A stretch of 64,000 nucleotides of DNA from Microbacterium binotii (lineage in GTDB: Bacteria; Actinomycetota; Actinomycetes; Actinomycetales; Microbacteriaceae): positions 682,001-746,000 of the forward strand of contig NZ_CP090347.1 in the NCBI RefSeq assembly GCF_021398715.1. Direction: 5' to 3'. The position numbers and the translations under genes were made by a program. Shown piece after piece: positions 40,639-50,068 of this stretch. The notes below the pieces were generated by a model. It worked only from the letters and a program-made list of their open reading frames with translations, searched no databases and was not told the DNA's origin. The number at the start of each line of letters is the position of its first letter. The first letter of the stretch is position 1.

Positions 40639-41798
40639 TCGGGATCAACGGGCACGTCGCCCCGGGCTTCGAAGCGATCGGCGACGCCTTCGCGGCGGCG
40701 TTCGACGGGCTTCCGCGGATGGGGGGAGCTCTGGCGATCCGCGTCGATGGTCGCAGCGTCGTCGATGTCTGGGCCGGGTCCGCGGACGCACGCATCGACC
40801 GCCCGTGGGAACGTGACACCCCGTCGGTGGTCTTCTCCTGCTCGAAGGGGTTGATGTCGATCCTCGTTGCGCGGCTCGCCGCATCCGGACGCGTCGATCT
40901 GGACGGCCCCCTGGCCGCGCTGTGGCCGGAGTTCGGCCAGCACGGCAAGGATGCGGTGACGGTCGGTGACGCGCTGGCTCACCGTGCGGGGGTGCCGGCG
41001 TTGAGCGTCGACCTCACGACCCAGGATCTGCTCGACTTCGACGGCGTCGCCGCGCTGCTCGCGGCGCAGGAACCGCTGTGGAAGCCCGGGGAGGCATGGG
41101 CGTACCACGCGTTGACGCACGGCTGGATATCGGGCGAGATCGTGCGCCGGGCGAGCGGTCGTCCCGCTGCCGTCGCGTTCCGTGAGATGGCCGAGCTGCT
41201 GGGCGCGGATGCGTGGCTCGGCCTGCCGGCCGAGCGCGCCGGCTCGGCTGCGCACCTGTTCGTGGGGGCTACGCTCCAGGGCCTCGTGGCACAGCAGGCG
41301 GCTCAGCGCGTGCCGGGAGTCGTCGACTGGGGCGACCGTGCCATGACGCTCGGCGGCGCCCTGCCGTCCACGCTCGTCGGGGAGGCGGAGGGCTTCAACA
41401 CGCCGGCCATGCAGGCCGCCGTCATCCCGGGTGCCGGCGTCGTCGCGACGGCACGCGCCGTGGCCGCGATGTGGTCGGCGACGGTGGCTGAGACCGACGG
41501 GGTGCGTCTGCTCGACGACGACACCGTCGTCGCGGCCACACGCGAGCGTACGGCGGGGGCGCCGTTCTTCGACGCGCCGCCGCCGTGGCCGCGCTGGGGC
41601 GCGGGGTTCCAGCTCGACTCCGCGGCGCGGCGGTACCTCGGGCCGTCCAGCTTCGGCCACGACGGCGCGGGCGGGCAGGTCGCGTTCGCCGATCTCGACA
41701 GCAGGGTCGGCTTCTCGTTCGTCACGAACTGGATGGAGGCCGTCGACGATCACCGGGCGACCCGCATCGTGGACGCGCTCCGCGAGATCGTGGCCTAG
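40635..41798 (+). CDS. Serine hydrolase, class C beta-lactamase-like
   Basis: 387 residues from ATG 40635 (ATGA). The SxxK motif is SCSK with Ser68 and Lys71 in VVFSCSKGLMSILV. A YHALTHGW segment supplies the Tyr of the second motif. No signal peptide, so this is an EstB-like cytoplasmic esterase rather than a secreted lactamase. In the sugar operon it might remove acyl groups from imported substrate (inference). The TAG shares CTAG with the stop of the convergent carboxypeptidase gene. Confidence 0.8.
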   Translation: MIGINGHVAPGFEAIGDAFAAAFDGLPRMGGALAIRVDGRSVVDVWAGSADARIDRPWERDTPSVVFSCSKGLMSILVARLAASGRVDLDGPLAALWPEFGQHGKDAVTVGDALAHRAGVPALSVDLTTQDLLDFDGVAALLAAQEPLWKPGEAWAYHALTHGWISGEIVRRASGRPAAVAFREMAELLGADAWLGLPAERAGSAAHLFVGATLQGLVAQQAAQRVPGVVDWGDRAMTLGGALPSTLVGEAEGFNTPAMQAAVIPGAGVVATARAVAAMWSATVAETDGVRLLDDDTVVAATRERTAGAPFFDAPPPWPRWGAGFQLDSAARRYLGPSSFGHDGAGGQVAFADLDSRVGFSFVTNWMEAVDDHRATRIVDALREIVA

Positions 41799-43144
41799 TC
41801 GCCGCCGAGCTGCCCCGGGTGCGTGAGGCGCCACCACTCGGTCGGCGGCTCGATGTCGCCCGACACGACGACGTCGGCCGTCGTGGTGTTGGGCCCCGCG
41901 GTCCAGGTGATGGTGCCGACGGCCTCGCCGTCGGTGTACGTCGTGGGCTCCGAGACGTCCATGTCGACCGTGATCGCGGTGTCCGACCAGGTGAGGATGC
42001 TGGGGGCCGAGGCGACGACAAGGGCTGCACGTGAACCCCAGGGGGTCGACAGGGAACCGATCTGCTGTCCTTCCTCGGCGAGCTGCACCGCGTGGAACCC
42101 GTCGCGGATGCTCTGCAGCTGCGCACGCACGACGCTGTCCACCGTGCCGCGGGAGTACACCCCGAGCACGACGCCGGTGATGTGCAGCGGCGCGCCGATT
42201 CCCACATCCAGCGTCGACGTGTACAGCAGGTTGTAGTTGTCGGGTCCGAGGTTCCCCGTCTTCAGGCCGGTGATCCCGTCGACGCCCAGGAGGTTGTTCG
42301 TATTGCTCACGGTGCCGAGCTCGCCCAGCGACGCGGACGGCATCGCGGCGATCGCGGCGATGGTCGGCTCGGATGCGGCCAGCTTGCCGAGGGTGATGAG
42401 GTCGCCGGGCGTACCGGTGTTGCGCGCGCTGATCCCCGTGGGCTCCACGATCGTGGTGCCCGTCATCCCGTGCGCGTCGAGCCAGGTGCGCGCGGCCGCG
42501 AGGAATCCGCTGCGCGAGCCGAACGCCCACGTGGAGACGGCGTCCGCGTAGTTGCTCGCGGAGGGGAGCAGCATCGCCGTGAGCGCGTCGCGCAGCGACA
42601 TCGAACTGCCGGCCGGCATGGCGAGGATCGTCGCGCCCTGCACGTAGTACTCGTCGTACAGGTCGTGGTCGGCCTTCGAGAACGTGATCGTGGGCCCGGG
42701 GTCATCCGGCCCGCTGAGCGGCGACGCGTCGAGCACGACGAGTGCCGTGATGAGCTTGCTGATACTGGCCAGCGGACGCGCGTCATCGCCGCCGCTCGAG
42801 GTCCAGATGCCGCCGGCTCCCGTGCCGAGGTAGGCGTCTGCACCCGACACGCTCAGCGCCGACGCGCCTTCCGTCGGCATCGTGATGCCGGCCGCTCCGG
42901 GCGTCGACACCGACGGTTTCTCGGCGGTCGTCTCGGGGGCGGGCAATGGTGCGTTCAGCGCCCAGATCGTGTAGCCGCCGCCCGCCGCGAGGGGGAGTGC
43001 CACAAGGATCAGCAGCACGATCGCCACGATCCAGCGACGTCGTCGCCGCAGCCGACGATCGACGGGTGGCGGATCCTCCCCGCCTGCGTCGAGCAGGTCG
43101 GCGAACGGGACCAGCTGATCGGTCGGGTCGTCGTGCGTCGTCAT
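41795..43144 (-). CDS. D-alanyl-D-alanine carboxypeptidase-like protein
   Basis: 449 residues from ATG 43144. A short cytoplasmic N-terminus and one membrane anchor (RRRWIVAIVLLILVALPLAA, about 37-56) are followed by a Pro/Thr-rich linker and an S11-type domain outside the membrane. SISK at 127-130 holds the active-site Ser and Lys. PSASNYA at 194-200 stands where SxN is expected but reads as A-S-N, a variant. KTG is at 295-297. It should trim peptidoglycan stem peptides. The last 100 residues form a beta-rich C-terminal domain. Confidence 0.8.
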   Translation of the reverse strand: MTTHDDPTDQLVPFADLLDAGGEDPPPVDRRLRRRRRWIVAIVLLILVALPLAAGGGYTIWALNAPLPAPETTAEKPSVSTPGAAGITMPTEGASALSVSGADAYLGTGAGGIWTSSGGDDARPLASISKLITALVVLDASPLSGPDDPGPTITFSKADHDLYDEYYVQGATILAMPAGSSMSLRDALTAMLLPSASNYADAVSTWAFGSRSGFLAAARTWLDAHGMTGTTIVEPTGISARNTGTPGDLITLGKLAASEPTIAAIAAMPSASLGELGTVSNTNNLLGVDGITGLKTGNLGPDNYNLLYTSTLDVGIGAPLHITGVVLGVYSRGTVDSVVRAQLQSIRDGFHAVQLAEEGQQIGSLSTPWGSRAALVVASAPSILTWSDTAITVDMDVSEPTTYTDGEAVGTITWTAGPNTTTADVVVSGDIEPPTEWWRLTHPGQLGGD

Positions 43145-43210
43145 CTCGGGCCCCCATCCCTCGCGCGCAGCACCATCCTGCCGCATCCGCGCGGGAGCGG
43201 TGGCGTGCAC

Positions 43211-44143
43211 TCAGCCGCGGACGGCGGCGCGCAACGGGTCGGTCACGCCGTCGACGCAGGCGTAGCGCGCGATGTCCCATCCGGCCAGCTCCGCCCCGGC
43301 GCGATACGCGGCCTCGAAGAAGTCGAGCGCGGCCTTTCGCGGGTCACCCGTCGTCTGGGCGCGCGCGAGCGGGTACACGGCGAGATGGGAGGTGCCGCGA
43401 TCCAGCCACTGCGCTCCCTCGGGGAGCGGGCGCTGTGCGATGCCGGGCGGCTCCGGTGACGTGTAGGAGTAGAACGCGGGCTCGGGCACGCTCCTGTCGC
43501 CGAACCAGAAGCCCGATGAGACGACCTCCCGGGAGTAGGCCTCGCGGGTGACGCTGTCGGCTTGGCCGGTGTGCGGCACGACGGTGTCGGAGAAGCGGGT
43601 CGCGGCGATGTCGAACGTGTGCCAGAAGTGGTGAACGGGACTCGTCTTGCCGCTGAAACGACCGCAGAACTCCTCGAGGACGAGGCCGGCATCCGAGAGC
43701 AGCCGCCAGTACGCCGTGACGGATGCGGGGTCGTAGGCGTCGTGCTCGGTGTCGTCGCGGAACGGGCGGGCGGCATCGGGCAGGTCGAACGGCGTCGCCG
43801 CGAGGATCGGCGTGGCGTCGACGCCCGCGCCGTCGAGGGCACGGATGAGACGGGCGTGGAAGTCTGCGATGGAGAGTCCCGGCAACGAGAACGACGTGCG
43901 GTCGCCGTCGCTCGTCGCCACTTCCAGGCGGTGATCGATGAAGTCGAAGTCGATCGCGAAGGTCGGGTCGGCGCCCATCGGACGTGTCGTGATCCCGGTG
44001 CCGGTGAGGTGGAACGGCACGTTCCACCAGTGGTTGCGCCGTACGCTGCGCGCGAGCCGCAGTTTGCCGACCACCTGCACGAACCGGTGCAGGGTCTCTT
44101 TGGTGGGCTGCCAGGCTTCGTAGGGCAGACGCGTCTCGAGCAT
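43211..44143 (-). CDS. DUF5996 family protein
   Basis: 310 residues from ATG 44143 (MLETRLPYEAWQPTKETLHR). SVRRNHWWNVPFHLTGTGIT, VHHFWHTFDIAATRFS and EAYSREVVSSGFWFGD are conserved stretches of DUF5996, common in actinobacteria. No known catalytic activity; the His/Trp/Arg-rich segments could make a binding or active pocket. It stands alone on the minus strand. The frame continues to 44380 without a ribosome site. Confidence 0.75.
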   Translation of the reverse strand: MLETRLPYEAWQPTKETLHRFVQVVGKLRLARSVRRNHWWNVPFHLTGTGITTRPMGADPTFAIDFDFIDHRLEVATSDGDRTSFSLPGLSIADFHARLIRALDGAGVDATPILAATPFDLPDAARPFRDDTEHDAYDPASVTAYWRLLSDAGLVLEEFCGRFSGKTSPVHHFWHTFDIAATRFSDTVVPHTGQADSVTREAYSREVVSSGFWFGDRSVPEPAFYSYTSPEPPGIAQRPLPEGAQWLDRGTSHLAVYPLARAQTTGDPRKAALDFFEAAYRAGAELAGWDIARYACVDGVTDPLRAAVRG

Positions 44144-44267
44144 GCGGACCTCTTCCGGAGCACGGATGCGGTCGCCGTGGCCGCGACCATGCGTCGAGCA
44201 TGGCAGGTCTGTCGGACCCCGCGGGTGGAAGGGGCCTCGACAGGTGTCGGACGTTGGCGTGGGGCCT

Positions 44268-45605
44268 TCAGAACGGCGGGTCGCCTGGCGGCGAGGCATC
44301 CAGAACGAACGTGGGCGTGCGTCGCTCCGGTACAACGGTGTAGATGCGGCCCGTCGGACTCGTCCATTCGGTGGACGCATCCGCGAACTGCCGTACCTTC
44401 CATCCGCCGTGGTGCTTGACGGTGTGATGCCCCTTGCACAGCGGGGCGAGGTTGTCGGCCGCGGTCGAACCCCCGTGCTCCCACGCGATGGTGTGGTCGA
44501 TCTCGCACCGATTCGCCGGAACCATGCACCCCGGAGCGCTGCACCGCGCGCTGCGCCACCGTGCGAGCCGTCGCAGGCTCGCCGGCGGTCGGTACTGCGT
44601 GCGCCCGACCGACAGGACGAGGCCCGTCTCGGGGTGGGTCAGCACGCGCATCCATCCGTCTGCCCCGCCGCACAGCTCGCGAGCCTTCGCGAGGGGGACC
44701 GGGCCGACGCCGTCGACGACGGCCGGCACCTCGCTCGCGCCGAGAAGGGTGAGCGCGGGTACGGTGACCGCGACCGTCGCGCGGATGCCTCGCGCCTGCT
44801 CGCCGTGTTGCGGCACCTCGCCATCGATCAAGAGGTCGGCCGCGACATCGGCGCGTGCCTGATCGAGTGTGCGCTGCGGATTCGCCTCGTCGCCCACGGA
44901 GCTCTCGGCGGCCTCGGATGCGGCCGGCTCCGCGGCGATGAGGGCCGCGGCGGTGCGGGTGAGGCGGTCGAAGATCGCCCTCGCCTCGACGGCGGGCAGG
45001 TACACCGTGAGCCACGCCATTCCGTCGCGGTCGTCGTCGACTGCGACGCGACGCGTGTCGAGCGCCTCGCGCTGCCGCTCGGACAGCGTGGCGGCACGGG
45101 CATCGTCGACGAGACGGCGCACGGCGTGCCGGAAGACACCGATGGGGAGGCGCATGGCGAGCTCGAGCGCGAGCGGGGCCAGCTCTTCGCGCAGCCACGG
45201 CTCGGCGCGATCGACGACGTCGACGAGAGCCTCGGCGTGCCGCTGGGTGATCTGCGCGCGGCTCAGCGCGGTGAGGGTCTCGGGGTACCGCTCGACGAGC
45301 GCCACGGCGTGGGCGATCAGGCGGTCTGCCGCAGCCTCGGTGGCTCCGATCGCCTGCGCGAGCTCGAGGCGCAGCGAGCGCTCCACGATGCCCCGATCGT
45401 TCCGGCCGGCGCGCTTCGCCTCGGCGTGCGCGTCGGCGCGCATCTCGGAGATCGCCCACACCTGCTCGGCGGCGAAGACGGAGAGCATCGCGGAGACCTC
45501 GACCACGCGATCGACCGCGTCTTCGGGCTCGAGCGGTGCCCTCTCGACGTCGCGCGCGAACGACGCGTCGGGGTCCTCTTCGAAGAGGGGCGCCTCGTTG
45601 GACAT
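44268..45605 (-). CDS. DUF222/HNH endonuclease protein
   Basis: 445 residues. Residues about 30-300 form the DUF222 helical region (VWAISEMRADAHAEAKRAGR, ALSRAQITQRHAEALV) usual in the actinobacterial 13E12-type family. The HNH domain near the C-terminus has CSAPGC, CEIDHTIAWEHGG with the Asp-His pair, DNLAPLCKGHHTVKH. These genes occur in many copies per actinobacterial genome and may be selfish or repair-related; function unclear. Intact here. Confidence 0.85.
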   Translation of the reverse strand: MSNEAPLFEEDPDASFARDVERAPLEPEDAVDRVVEVSAMLSVFAAEQVWAISEMRADAHAEAKRAGRNDRGIVERSLRLELAQAIGATEAAADRLIAHAVALVERYPETLTALSRAQITQRHAEALVDVVDRAEPWLREELAPLALELAMRLPIGVFRHAVRRLVDDARAATLSERQREALDTRRVAVDDDRDGMAWLTVYLPAVEARAIFDRLTRTAAALIAAEPAASEAAESSVGDEANPQRTLDQARADVAADLLIDGEVPQHGEQARGIRATVAVTVPALTLLGASEVPAVVDGVGPVPLAKARELCGGADGWMRVLTHPETGLVLSVGRTQYRPPASLRRLARWRSARCSAPGCMVPANRCEIDHTIAWEHGGSTAADNLAPLCKGHHTVKHHGGWKVRQFADASTEWTSPTGRIYTVVPERRTPTFVLDASPPGDPPF

Positions 45606-45718
45606 ACCTTCACAGTAGGCAGGGCCTCCGACATCGCCGGCGGGCTGGACTCGGCGACATCACAAGCCCGAGGCGGGCTCGGAGATACGATCTCGAGAGG
45701 CCAACGAGGGGGAACAGG

Positions 45719-46204
45719 ATGACGGCGAGAGATTCATCCGTTCACCGCGCCGTCGGTGCGGTGGCACTCGCGGTGGCATTCGCCGGCAGCACCGTGGCGT
45801 GCGCTGCGGTTGCACCGGCATCCGGCGACGCATCGACGCCATCGGCGAGTACTCAGGAGTTCCAGGCCGTCTACGATGCCGTCGCGGCCTCGGATCCTCG
45901 GGTGGAGCGGGCGAGTACTGTGAGCACGAGCCTGTCGGGTGTGACGACGCAGCTCACCGTCGTCGTCCGGGTGTCGGGAGACGAACCGATCTCGACGCAG
46001 ACGCTCACGGCGGTGCTGGTCGCCATCCGTGACAGTGCACCGGGCGATGCGAACATGCTCGATCTCGTCGCCCGTGACGCGCAGAATCCCAAAGAGATCC
46101 TCGACCTGTCAGATGCGATCAGTGCACTTCCGAGCGGGATGTCTCTGGTCTGGATCGACGGCGGCCTCGTCGTGCCGATCGAGGATCTGCGCCTTCTCGC
46201 ATGA
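45719..46204 (+). CDS. Small secreted protein, possible lipoprotein
   Basis: 161 residues from ATG 45719, preceded by GAGGGGGAACAGG. A signal peptide (AVGAVALAVAFAGSTVAC) ends at Cys28; the -3 to -1 residues TVA make a weak lipobox. The mature domain is alpha/beta (TVSTSLSGVTTQLTVVVRVS, SLVWIDGGLVVPIEDLRLL) with no enzyme motif. The open frame back to 45536 is Arg-rich and not used. Role unknown. Confidence 0.65.
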   Translation: MTARDSSVHRAVGAVALAVAFAGSTVACAAVAPASGDASTPSASTQEFQAVYDAVAASDPRVERASTVSTSLSGVTTQLTVVVRVSGDEPISTQTLTAVLVAIRDSAPGDANMLDLVARDAQNPKEILDLSDAISALPSGMSLVWIDGGLVVPIEDLRLLA

Positions 46205-46306
46205 GCGCTGAACACTCGGCTGCAGTAGTGCGGTGCCTCGCCGCCGATCCGGTCCGGGTTCATCGGTTCGAGCGCTCGCCAGGACCGCGGCCGCGATGAT
46301 GAAGGC

Positions 46307-46786
46307 ATGGTCGACGTCACCTTCCGCCGCTTCTCGGACGACGAGTTCCCCGCCTGGATCGCCGTTCAGCATCGCGCGTACACCGAGGAGCGCGTGCGCG
46401 CCGGCGATGACCGTGCCACCGCCGAGCGCATCGCCGCCGAGTCGTACACAGAGCTCTTCCCCGGTGGGCTTCCCGCCGCGGGACACGACGTCCTCCACGT
46501 CGAGGCGGCGGGTCGCCGCGTCGGGGTGATGTGGCTGGGCCCGCATCCGCGCGGGAACGAGGGCGTGTGGTGGGTGTGGGACGTCGAGATCGACGAACCG
46601 TATCGCGGGCGCGGCTACGGGCGGGCGGCGATGCTCCTGGCCGAGCGGTATGTCGCCGAGCGGGGCGCGCGAGAGCTCGCGCTCAACGTCTTCGGCTTCA
46701 ACGAGCGCGCCCGCCGGCTGTACGAGTCCCTCGGTTTCGGCGTGACGGCCGTGCAGATGAGCAAGCCGGTGCAGCCGGAGTCCTGA
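46307..46786 (+). CDS. GNAT family N-acetyltransferase
   Basis: 159 residues. The acetyl-CoA pyrophosphate loop is EPYRGRGYGRAAMLLAERY, matching R/Q-x-x-G-x-G/A; VWWVWDVEID precedes it as beta-4, and NVFGFNERARRLYESLGF is the usual end. Substrate cannot be read. It ends four bases from the convergent epimerase gene. Confidence 0.85.
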   Translation: MVDVTFRRFSDDEFPAWIAVQHRAYTEERVRAGDDRATAERIAAESYTELFPGGLPAAGHDVLHVEAAGRRVGVMWLGPHPRGNEGVWWVWDVEIDEPYRGRGYGRAAMLLAERYVAERGARELALNVFGFNERARRLYESLGFGVTAVQMSKPVQPES

Positions 46787-46789
46787 GCC

Positions 46790-47635
46790 TCAGGCGTGAT
46801 CGCGCCAGGAATGCTGCGGCGCGTAGCCGAGCAGGCGCTGCGCCTTCGCCGTGGAGAACAGGCTGTCGTTCACGCCCATCTCGCCCCGCACCTCGGTGTC
46901 CGGGAACACCTCGGCCACCAACTCGGCGTTGGGGCGCGACATCACCGTGTCGGCGGCGGCGATCAGGAAGTGGTCGAAGCCGGTCGGAGCCGTCTCGAGC
47001 GCGCGGAGCACGGCCTGCGCGCCGTCGCGGGCATCGATGTAGCTCCACAGGTTCCACTTGCGCAGCCGGGCGTCGCCGTCGAAGGAGGGGAACTCGGCGT
47101 AATCCTCGGGGACCATGACGTTCGAGAAGCGCAGCGCCGTGATCGACAGCTCCGGGTGCCAGCGCACCAGCTCGATCGCCATCCGCTCCTCGAGGTGCTT
47201 GACGAGGGAGTACACCGACTCGGGACGCGCGGGGTAATCCTCGTCGACGGGGATGTAGGGCGGCGGAACATCGAAGGGGAGCCCCTGCACGGTCTCGCTC
47301 GACGCGGTGACGATCCGGTGGATGCCGAGCCGGGTCGCGGCGTGCAGCACGTTGAACGACACCGTCATGTTGTTGTGGAAGACGGCGACGTCCGCGCGCA
47401 GGCCCGGTGCGGGAACCGCGGCCAGATGCACGAGTGCATCGACGCCGTCGTGCTGGTCGTTCACCGACCCGAGCGCGTCGACGACCTGTCCGTAATCGGT
47501 CAGATCCACCTGCACGAAGCCGGGTCCGCGCTCGCCGACGACATCGAGGCCGATGACCTCGTGTCCGGCCGCGGCCAGTTCGCGAACGACCACGCGTCCG
47601 AGCTTTCCCGATGATCCCGTCACTGCGATCCGCAT
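46790..47635 (-). CDS. NAD-dependent epimerase/dehydratase
   Basis: 281 residues from ATG 47635 (MRIAVTGSSGKLGRVVV). The TGSSGKLG loop binds NAD. The catalytic Ser is in TASSETVQG, and Tyr and Lys in SVYSLVKHLEE (Y-x3-K). LVHLAAVPAPG and ITALRFSNVMVPEDYAEF fit the extended SDR family, close to uronate-dehydrogenase-like or GalE-like enzymes. Substrate probably a sugar derivative. Confidence 0.8.
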   Translation of the reverse strand: MRIAVTGSSGKLGRVVVRELAAAGHEVIGLDVVGERGPGFVQVDLTDYGQVVDALGSVNDQHDGVDALVHLAAVPAPGLRADVAVFHNNMTVSFNVLHAATRLGIHRIVTASSETVQGLPFDVPPPYIPVDEDYPARPESVYSLVKHLEERMAIELVRWHPELSITALRFSNVMVPEDYAEFPSFDGDARLRKWNLWSYIDARDGAQAVLRALETAPTGFDHFLIAAADTVMSRPNAELVAEVFPDTEVRGEMGVNDSLFSTAKAQRLLGYAPQHSWRDHA

Positions 47636-47749
47636 GTCCCCAGCGTGCCACAGCGAGAGTCGGATAGCGGCCGCAGCCGCGGGAGGCAACCCCGTCGAAG
47701 CTCGCAGCGGTCGTGCTTAGCGTGACGCAACGACGATCGGAGGCCGCCC

Positions 47750-48196
47750 ATGTCACGCAATGTCCGTCGCATGTCCTGCACGCCCGAAGAGGTCTTCGCC
47801 GTGATGGCGGACGGCTGGCTGTACCCCTCGTGGGTGGTCGGAGCCTCCCGGATGCGGTCGGTCGACGATGCCTGGCCGGCCGAAGGGGCGCAGCTGCACC
47901 ACTCGTTCGGCGTCTGGCCCGTGCTGATCGACGACACCACCGAGGTGCGCGAGTACGACGCGCCGCGGCGGATCGTGCTCCGTGCGCGCGGCTGGCCGAT
48001 GGGGGAGGCGCGCGTCGTGATCGAGGTGCGACCGAGCGAGGACGGATGCCTGGTTCGCATCACGGAGGACGCCGTCGCCGGCCCCGGAGCATGGATCCCG
48101 CGGTGGATCCTGAACCCCCCGCTGCACCTGCGTAACGCCGAGACCCTGCAACGATTGGCGTTCCTGGCGGAGGGTCGGGCCGCGAGAGGGGGATGA
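47750..48196 (+). CDS. SRPBCC family protein
   Basis: 148 residues. SCTPEEVFAVMADGWLYPSW at the start and a C-terminal helix LHLRNAETLQRLAFLAEG are typical of polyketide-cyclase/START-like SRPBCC proteins, which bind hydrophobic ligands in a central cavity. It lies eight bases before an FAD oxidoreductase and probably forms one operon with it. GGAGG is found shortly before the ATG. Confidence 0.8.
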   Translation: MSRNVRRMSCTPEEVFAVMADGWLYPSWVVGASRMRSVDDAWPAEGAQLHHSFGVWPVLIDDTTEVREYDAPRRIVLRARGWPMGEARVVIEVRPSEDGCLVRITEDAVAGPGAWIPRWILNPPLHLRNAETLQRLAFLAEGRAARGG

Positions 48197-48203
48197 TCGA
48201 AGA

Positions 48204-49655
48204 GTGAGCGATCTCGATGTCATCGTGGTCGGGTCTGGTCCGAACGGACTCGCCGCCGCCGTGACCCTCGCCAGGGCCGGACTCTCCGTCCGCGTCTACG
48301 AGCGCGCCGCGACACTCGGCGGCGGCGCGTCCTCGGCGGGGCTGACGCTGCCGGGGTTCCTCCACGATGTGTGCTCGGCCGTGCATCCGCTCGCGTTCGA
48401 GTCCGCCTTCTTCCGGTCCTTCGGCCTCACCGAACGCGTCGACTTCGTCGTCCCCGAACTCTCATTCGCGCATCCCCTCGACGGCGGGCGTGCGGCGCTC
48501 GCCTACCGGGACCTCGACCGCACGGCTGAGGAGCTGGGGCGCGACGGCGCCGCCTACGCGCGGCTCATGCGCCCGCTCGCCGAGAACACCCGCCAGCTGG
48601 CCGAGCTGACCGGCGGACCGCTGCTGCGCGTCCCCGCCGACCCCGTGTTCGCCGCGCGATTCGGCGTGCGCGTGCTCGACCAGGGGTCACGGCTGTGGGG
48701 GTGGCGGTTCCGGGAGGACGCGGCGCCCGCCCTCGTCACCGGCGTGGCCTCGCACTCGATCCTGCCCCAGCCGAGCCTCGCCGCATCCGGGGCCGGGCTG
48801 GCACTGGGCGCCTACGCACACGCGCACGGCTGGCCGATCCCGATCGGTGGAAGTCAGGCGATCGTCGACGCGATGGTGGCGGACCTTCGCGATCACGGGG
48901 TCGAGGTCGTCCGCGACCACGAGGTGCGTTCGCTCGCGGAACTGCCACCGGCTCGCGCGGTGCTGCTGGACGTCACACCCGCGGCGCTTCTGCGCATCGC
49001 CGGCGACGACCTGCCGCCTTCGTACCGCGAGGCGCTCGGCCGGTTCCGCTACGGCGCCGCCGTCGCCAAGGTCGACTTCGCGCTGTCCGCGCCCGTCCCG
49101 TGGGCCGATCCCGCGGTGGCGCAGGCCGGCACGGTGCACCTGGGCGGCACCCGGGCGGAGATCGCGGCCGCCGAGAACGACGTCGTGCACGGGCGGATGC
49201 CGGAGCGCCCGTACGTGCTCATCTCGCAGCCCTCGCTCTTCGACCGCACGCGCGCCCCCGACGGCGCGCACACGCTGTGGGCCTACACCCACGTGCCCGC
49301 CGGCAGCGACGCCGACCGGGAGGAGGCCGTCGTCGCCCAGATCGAACGGTTCGCCCCCGGATTCCGCGACACGATCCTCGCCGCCCGTTCGCGCACCGCC
49401 GTCGACCTCGCGCGCCACAACCCGAACTACCCCGGCGGTGACATCGCCGCGGGCAGTCCCGACGTCGCGCAGCTACTCAAACGCCCCGTGCTGCGCCGCG
49501 ACCCCTGGCGCACGCCACTTCCGGGGGTCTACCTGTGCTCGGCGTCGACCTCGCCCGGTCCGGGTGTGCACGGGCTCGGCGGATGGTGGGCGGCGCGCAG
49601 CGCGCTCAGGCACGTGTTCGGCATCCCGGAAGCGCCGTCGCTGTCACCGCGCTGA
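48204..49655 (+). CDS. FAD-dependent oxidoreductase, phytoene-desaturase-like
   Basis: 483 residues, GTG 48204. The dinucleotide fold is VIVVGSGPNGLAAAVTLARA (G-x-G-x-x-G); YERAATLGGGASSAGLTLPG follows as in phytoene desaturases and amine oxidases. The C-terminal PGPGVHGLGGWWAAR forms the second FAD contact. No isoprenoid genes lie nearby, so substrate is open. Operon with the SRPBCC gene upstream. Its end overlaps the convergent small gene by 12 bases. Confidence 0.85.
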   Translation: MSDLDVIVVGSGPNGLAAAVTLARAGLSVRVYERAATLGGGASSAGLTLPGFLHDVCSAVHPLAFESAFFRSFGLTERVDFVVPELSFAHPLDGGRAALAYRDLDRTAEELGRDGAAYARLMRPLAENTRQLAELTGGPLLRVPADPVFAARFGVRVLDQGSRLWGWRFREDAAPALVTGVASHSILPQPSLAASGAGLALGAYAHAHGWPIPIGGSQAIVDAMVADLRDHGVEVVRDHEVRSLAELPPARAVLLDVTPAALLRIAGDDLPPSYREALGRFRYGAAVAKVDFALSAPVPWADPAVAQAGTVHLGGTRAEIAAAENDVVHGRMPERPYVLISQPSLFDRTRAPDGAHTLWAYTHVPAGSDADREEAVVAQIERFAPGFRDTILAARSRTAVDLARHNPNYPGGDIAAGSPDVAQLLKRPVLRRDPWRTPLPGVYLCSASTSPGPGVHGLGGWWAARSALRHVFGIPEAPSLSPR

Positions 49656-49952
49656 GCGCAGCCGTTCCCAGTCCACGTCGATCGTGCGGGGGAGCGCGCG
49701 GGAGAACCGCGCCGGCAGAACCGTGCCGGGTTGCGGCCAATACCGGGTGTCGATCACGACCTCGGCCGACGCCGTCGTGCCCTCGAAGCCCTCCGCGGCG
49801 AGGGCCAACTCGACCGTGCAGCTCTGGTAGCGCCGCCGAGAAGAGGGCGGCGTCGCCGACAGGATGCGAGCGGTGCCGACCCAGGGAGCGCCGAGTCCCG
49901 ACTCGGTCAGCCTGTCCAGCGCCTCCGCTGCCTGCTCGGTCCAGTCCTCCAT
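49644..49952 (-). CDS. Small hypothetical protein
   Basis: 102 residues from ATG 49952 (MEDWTEQAAEALDRLTESGL). An N-terminal helix is followed by a beta-rich part (RRRYQSCTVELALAAEGFEG, AEVVIDTRYWPQPGTVLPAR, TIDVDWERL). Not a family I can name. The upstream frame to 50048 is Arg-rich. Convergent with the FAD oxidoreductase and divergent from metY. Confidence 0.6.
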   Translation of the reverse strand: MEDWTEQAAEALDRLTESGLGAPWVGTARILSATPPSSRRRYQSCTVELALAAEGFEGTTASAEVVIDTRYWPQPGTVLPARFSRALPRTIDVDWERLRSAR

Positions 49953-50068
49953 GCCACCGACGATAGCGACCGACGCGGTGCGCCGACGCACGCCGACACA
50001 CGAATCGGGGCGGCGCCGAGCGGCCGGTAGGCTGCGGGAAACCCGCATCCCCCTTCGAAAGGGCCCTC

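Noticed and set aside
43243..45459. A 738-codon minus-strand frame
   Set aside because: It is extremely Arg/Pro-rich and overlaps the DUF5996 and DUF222-HNH genes, which carry clear motifs in other frames.
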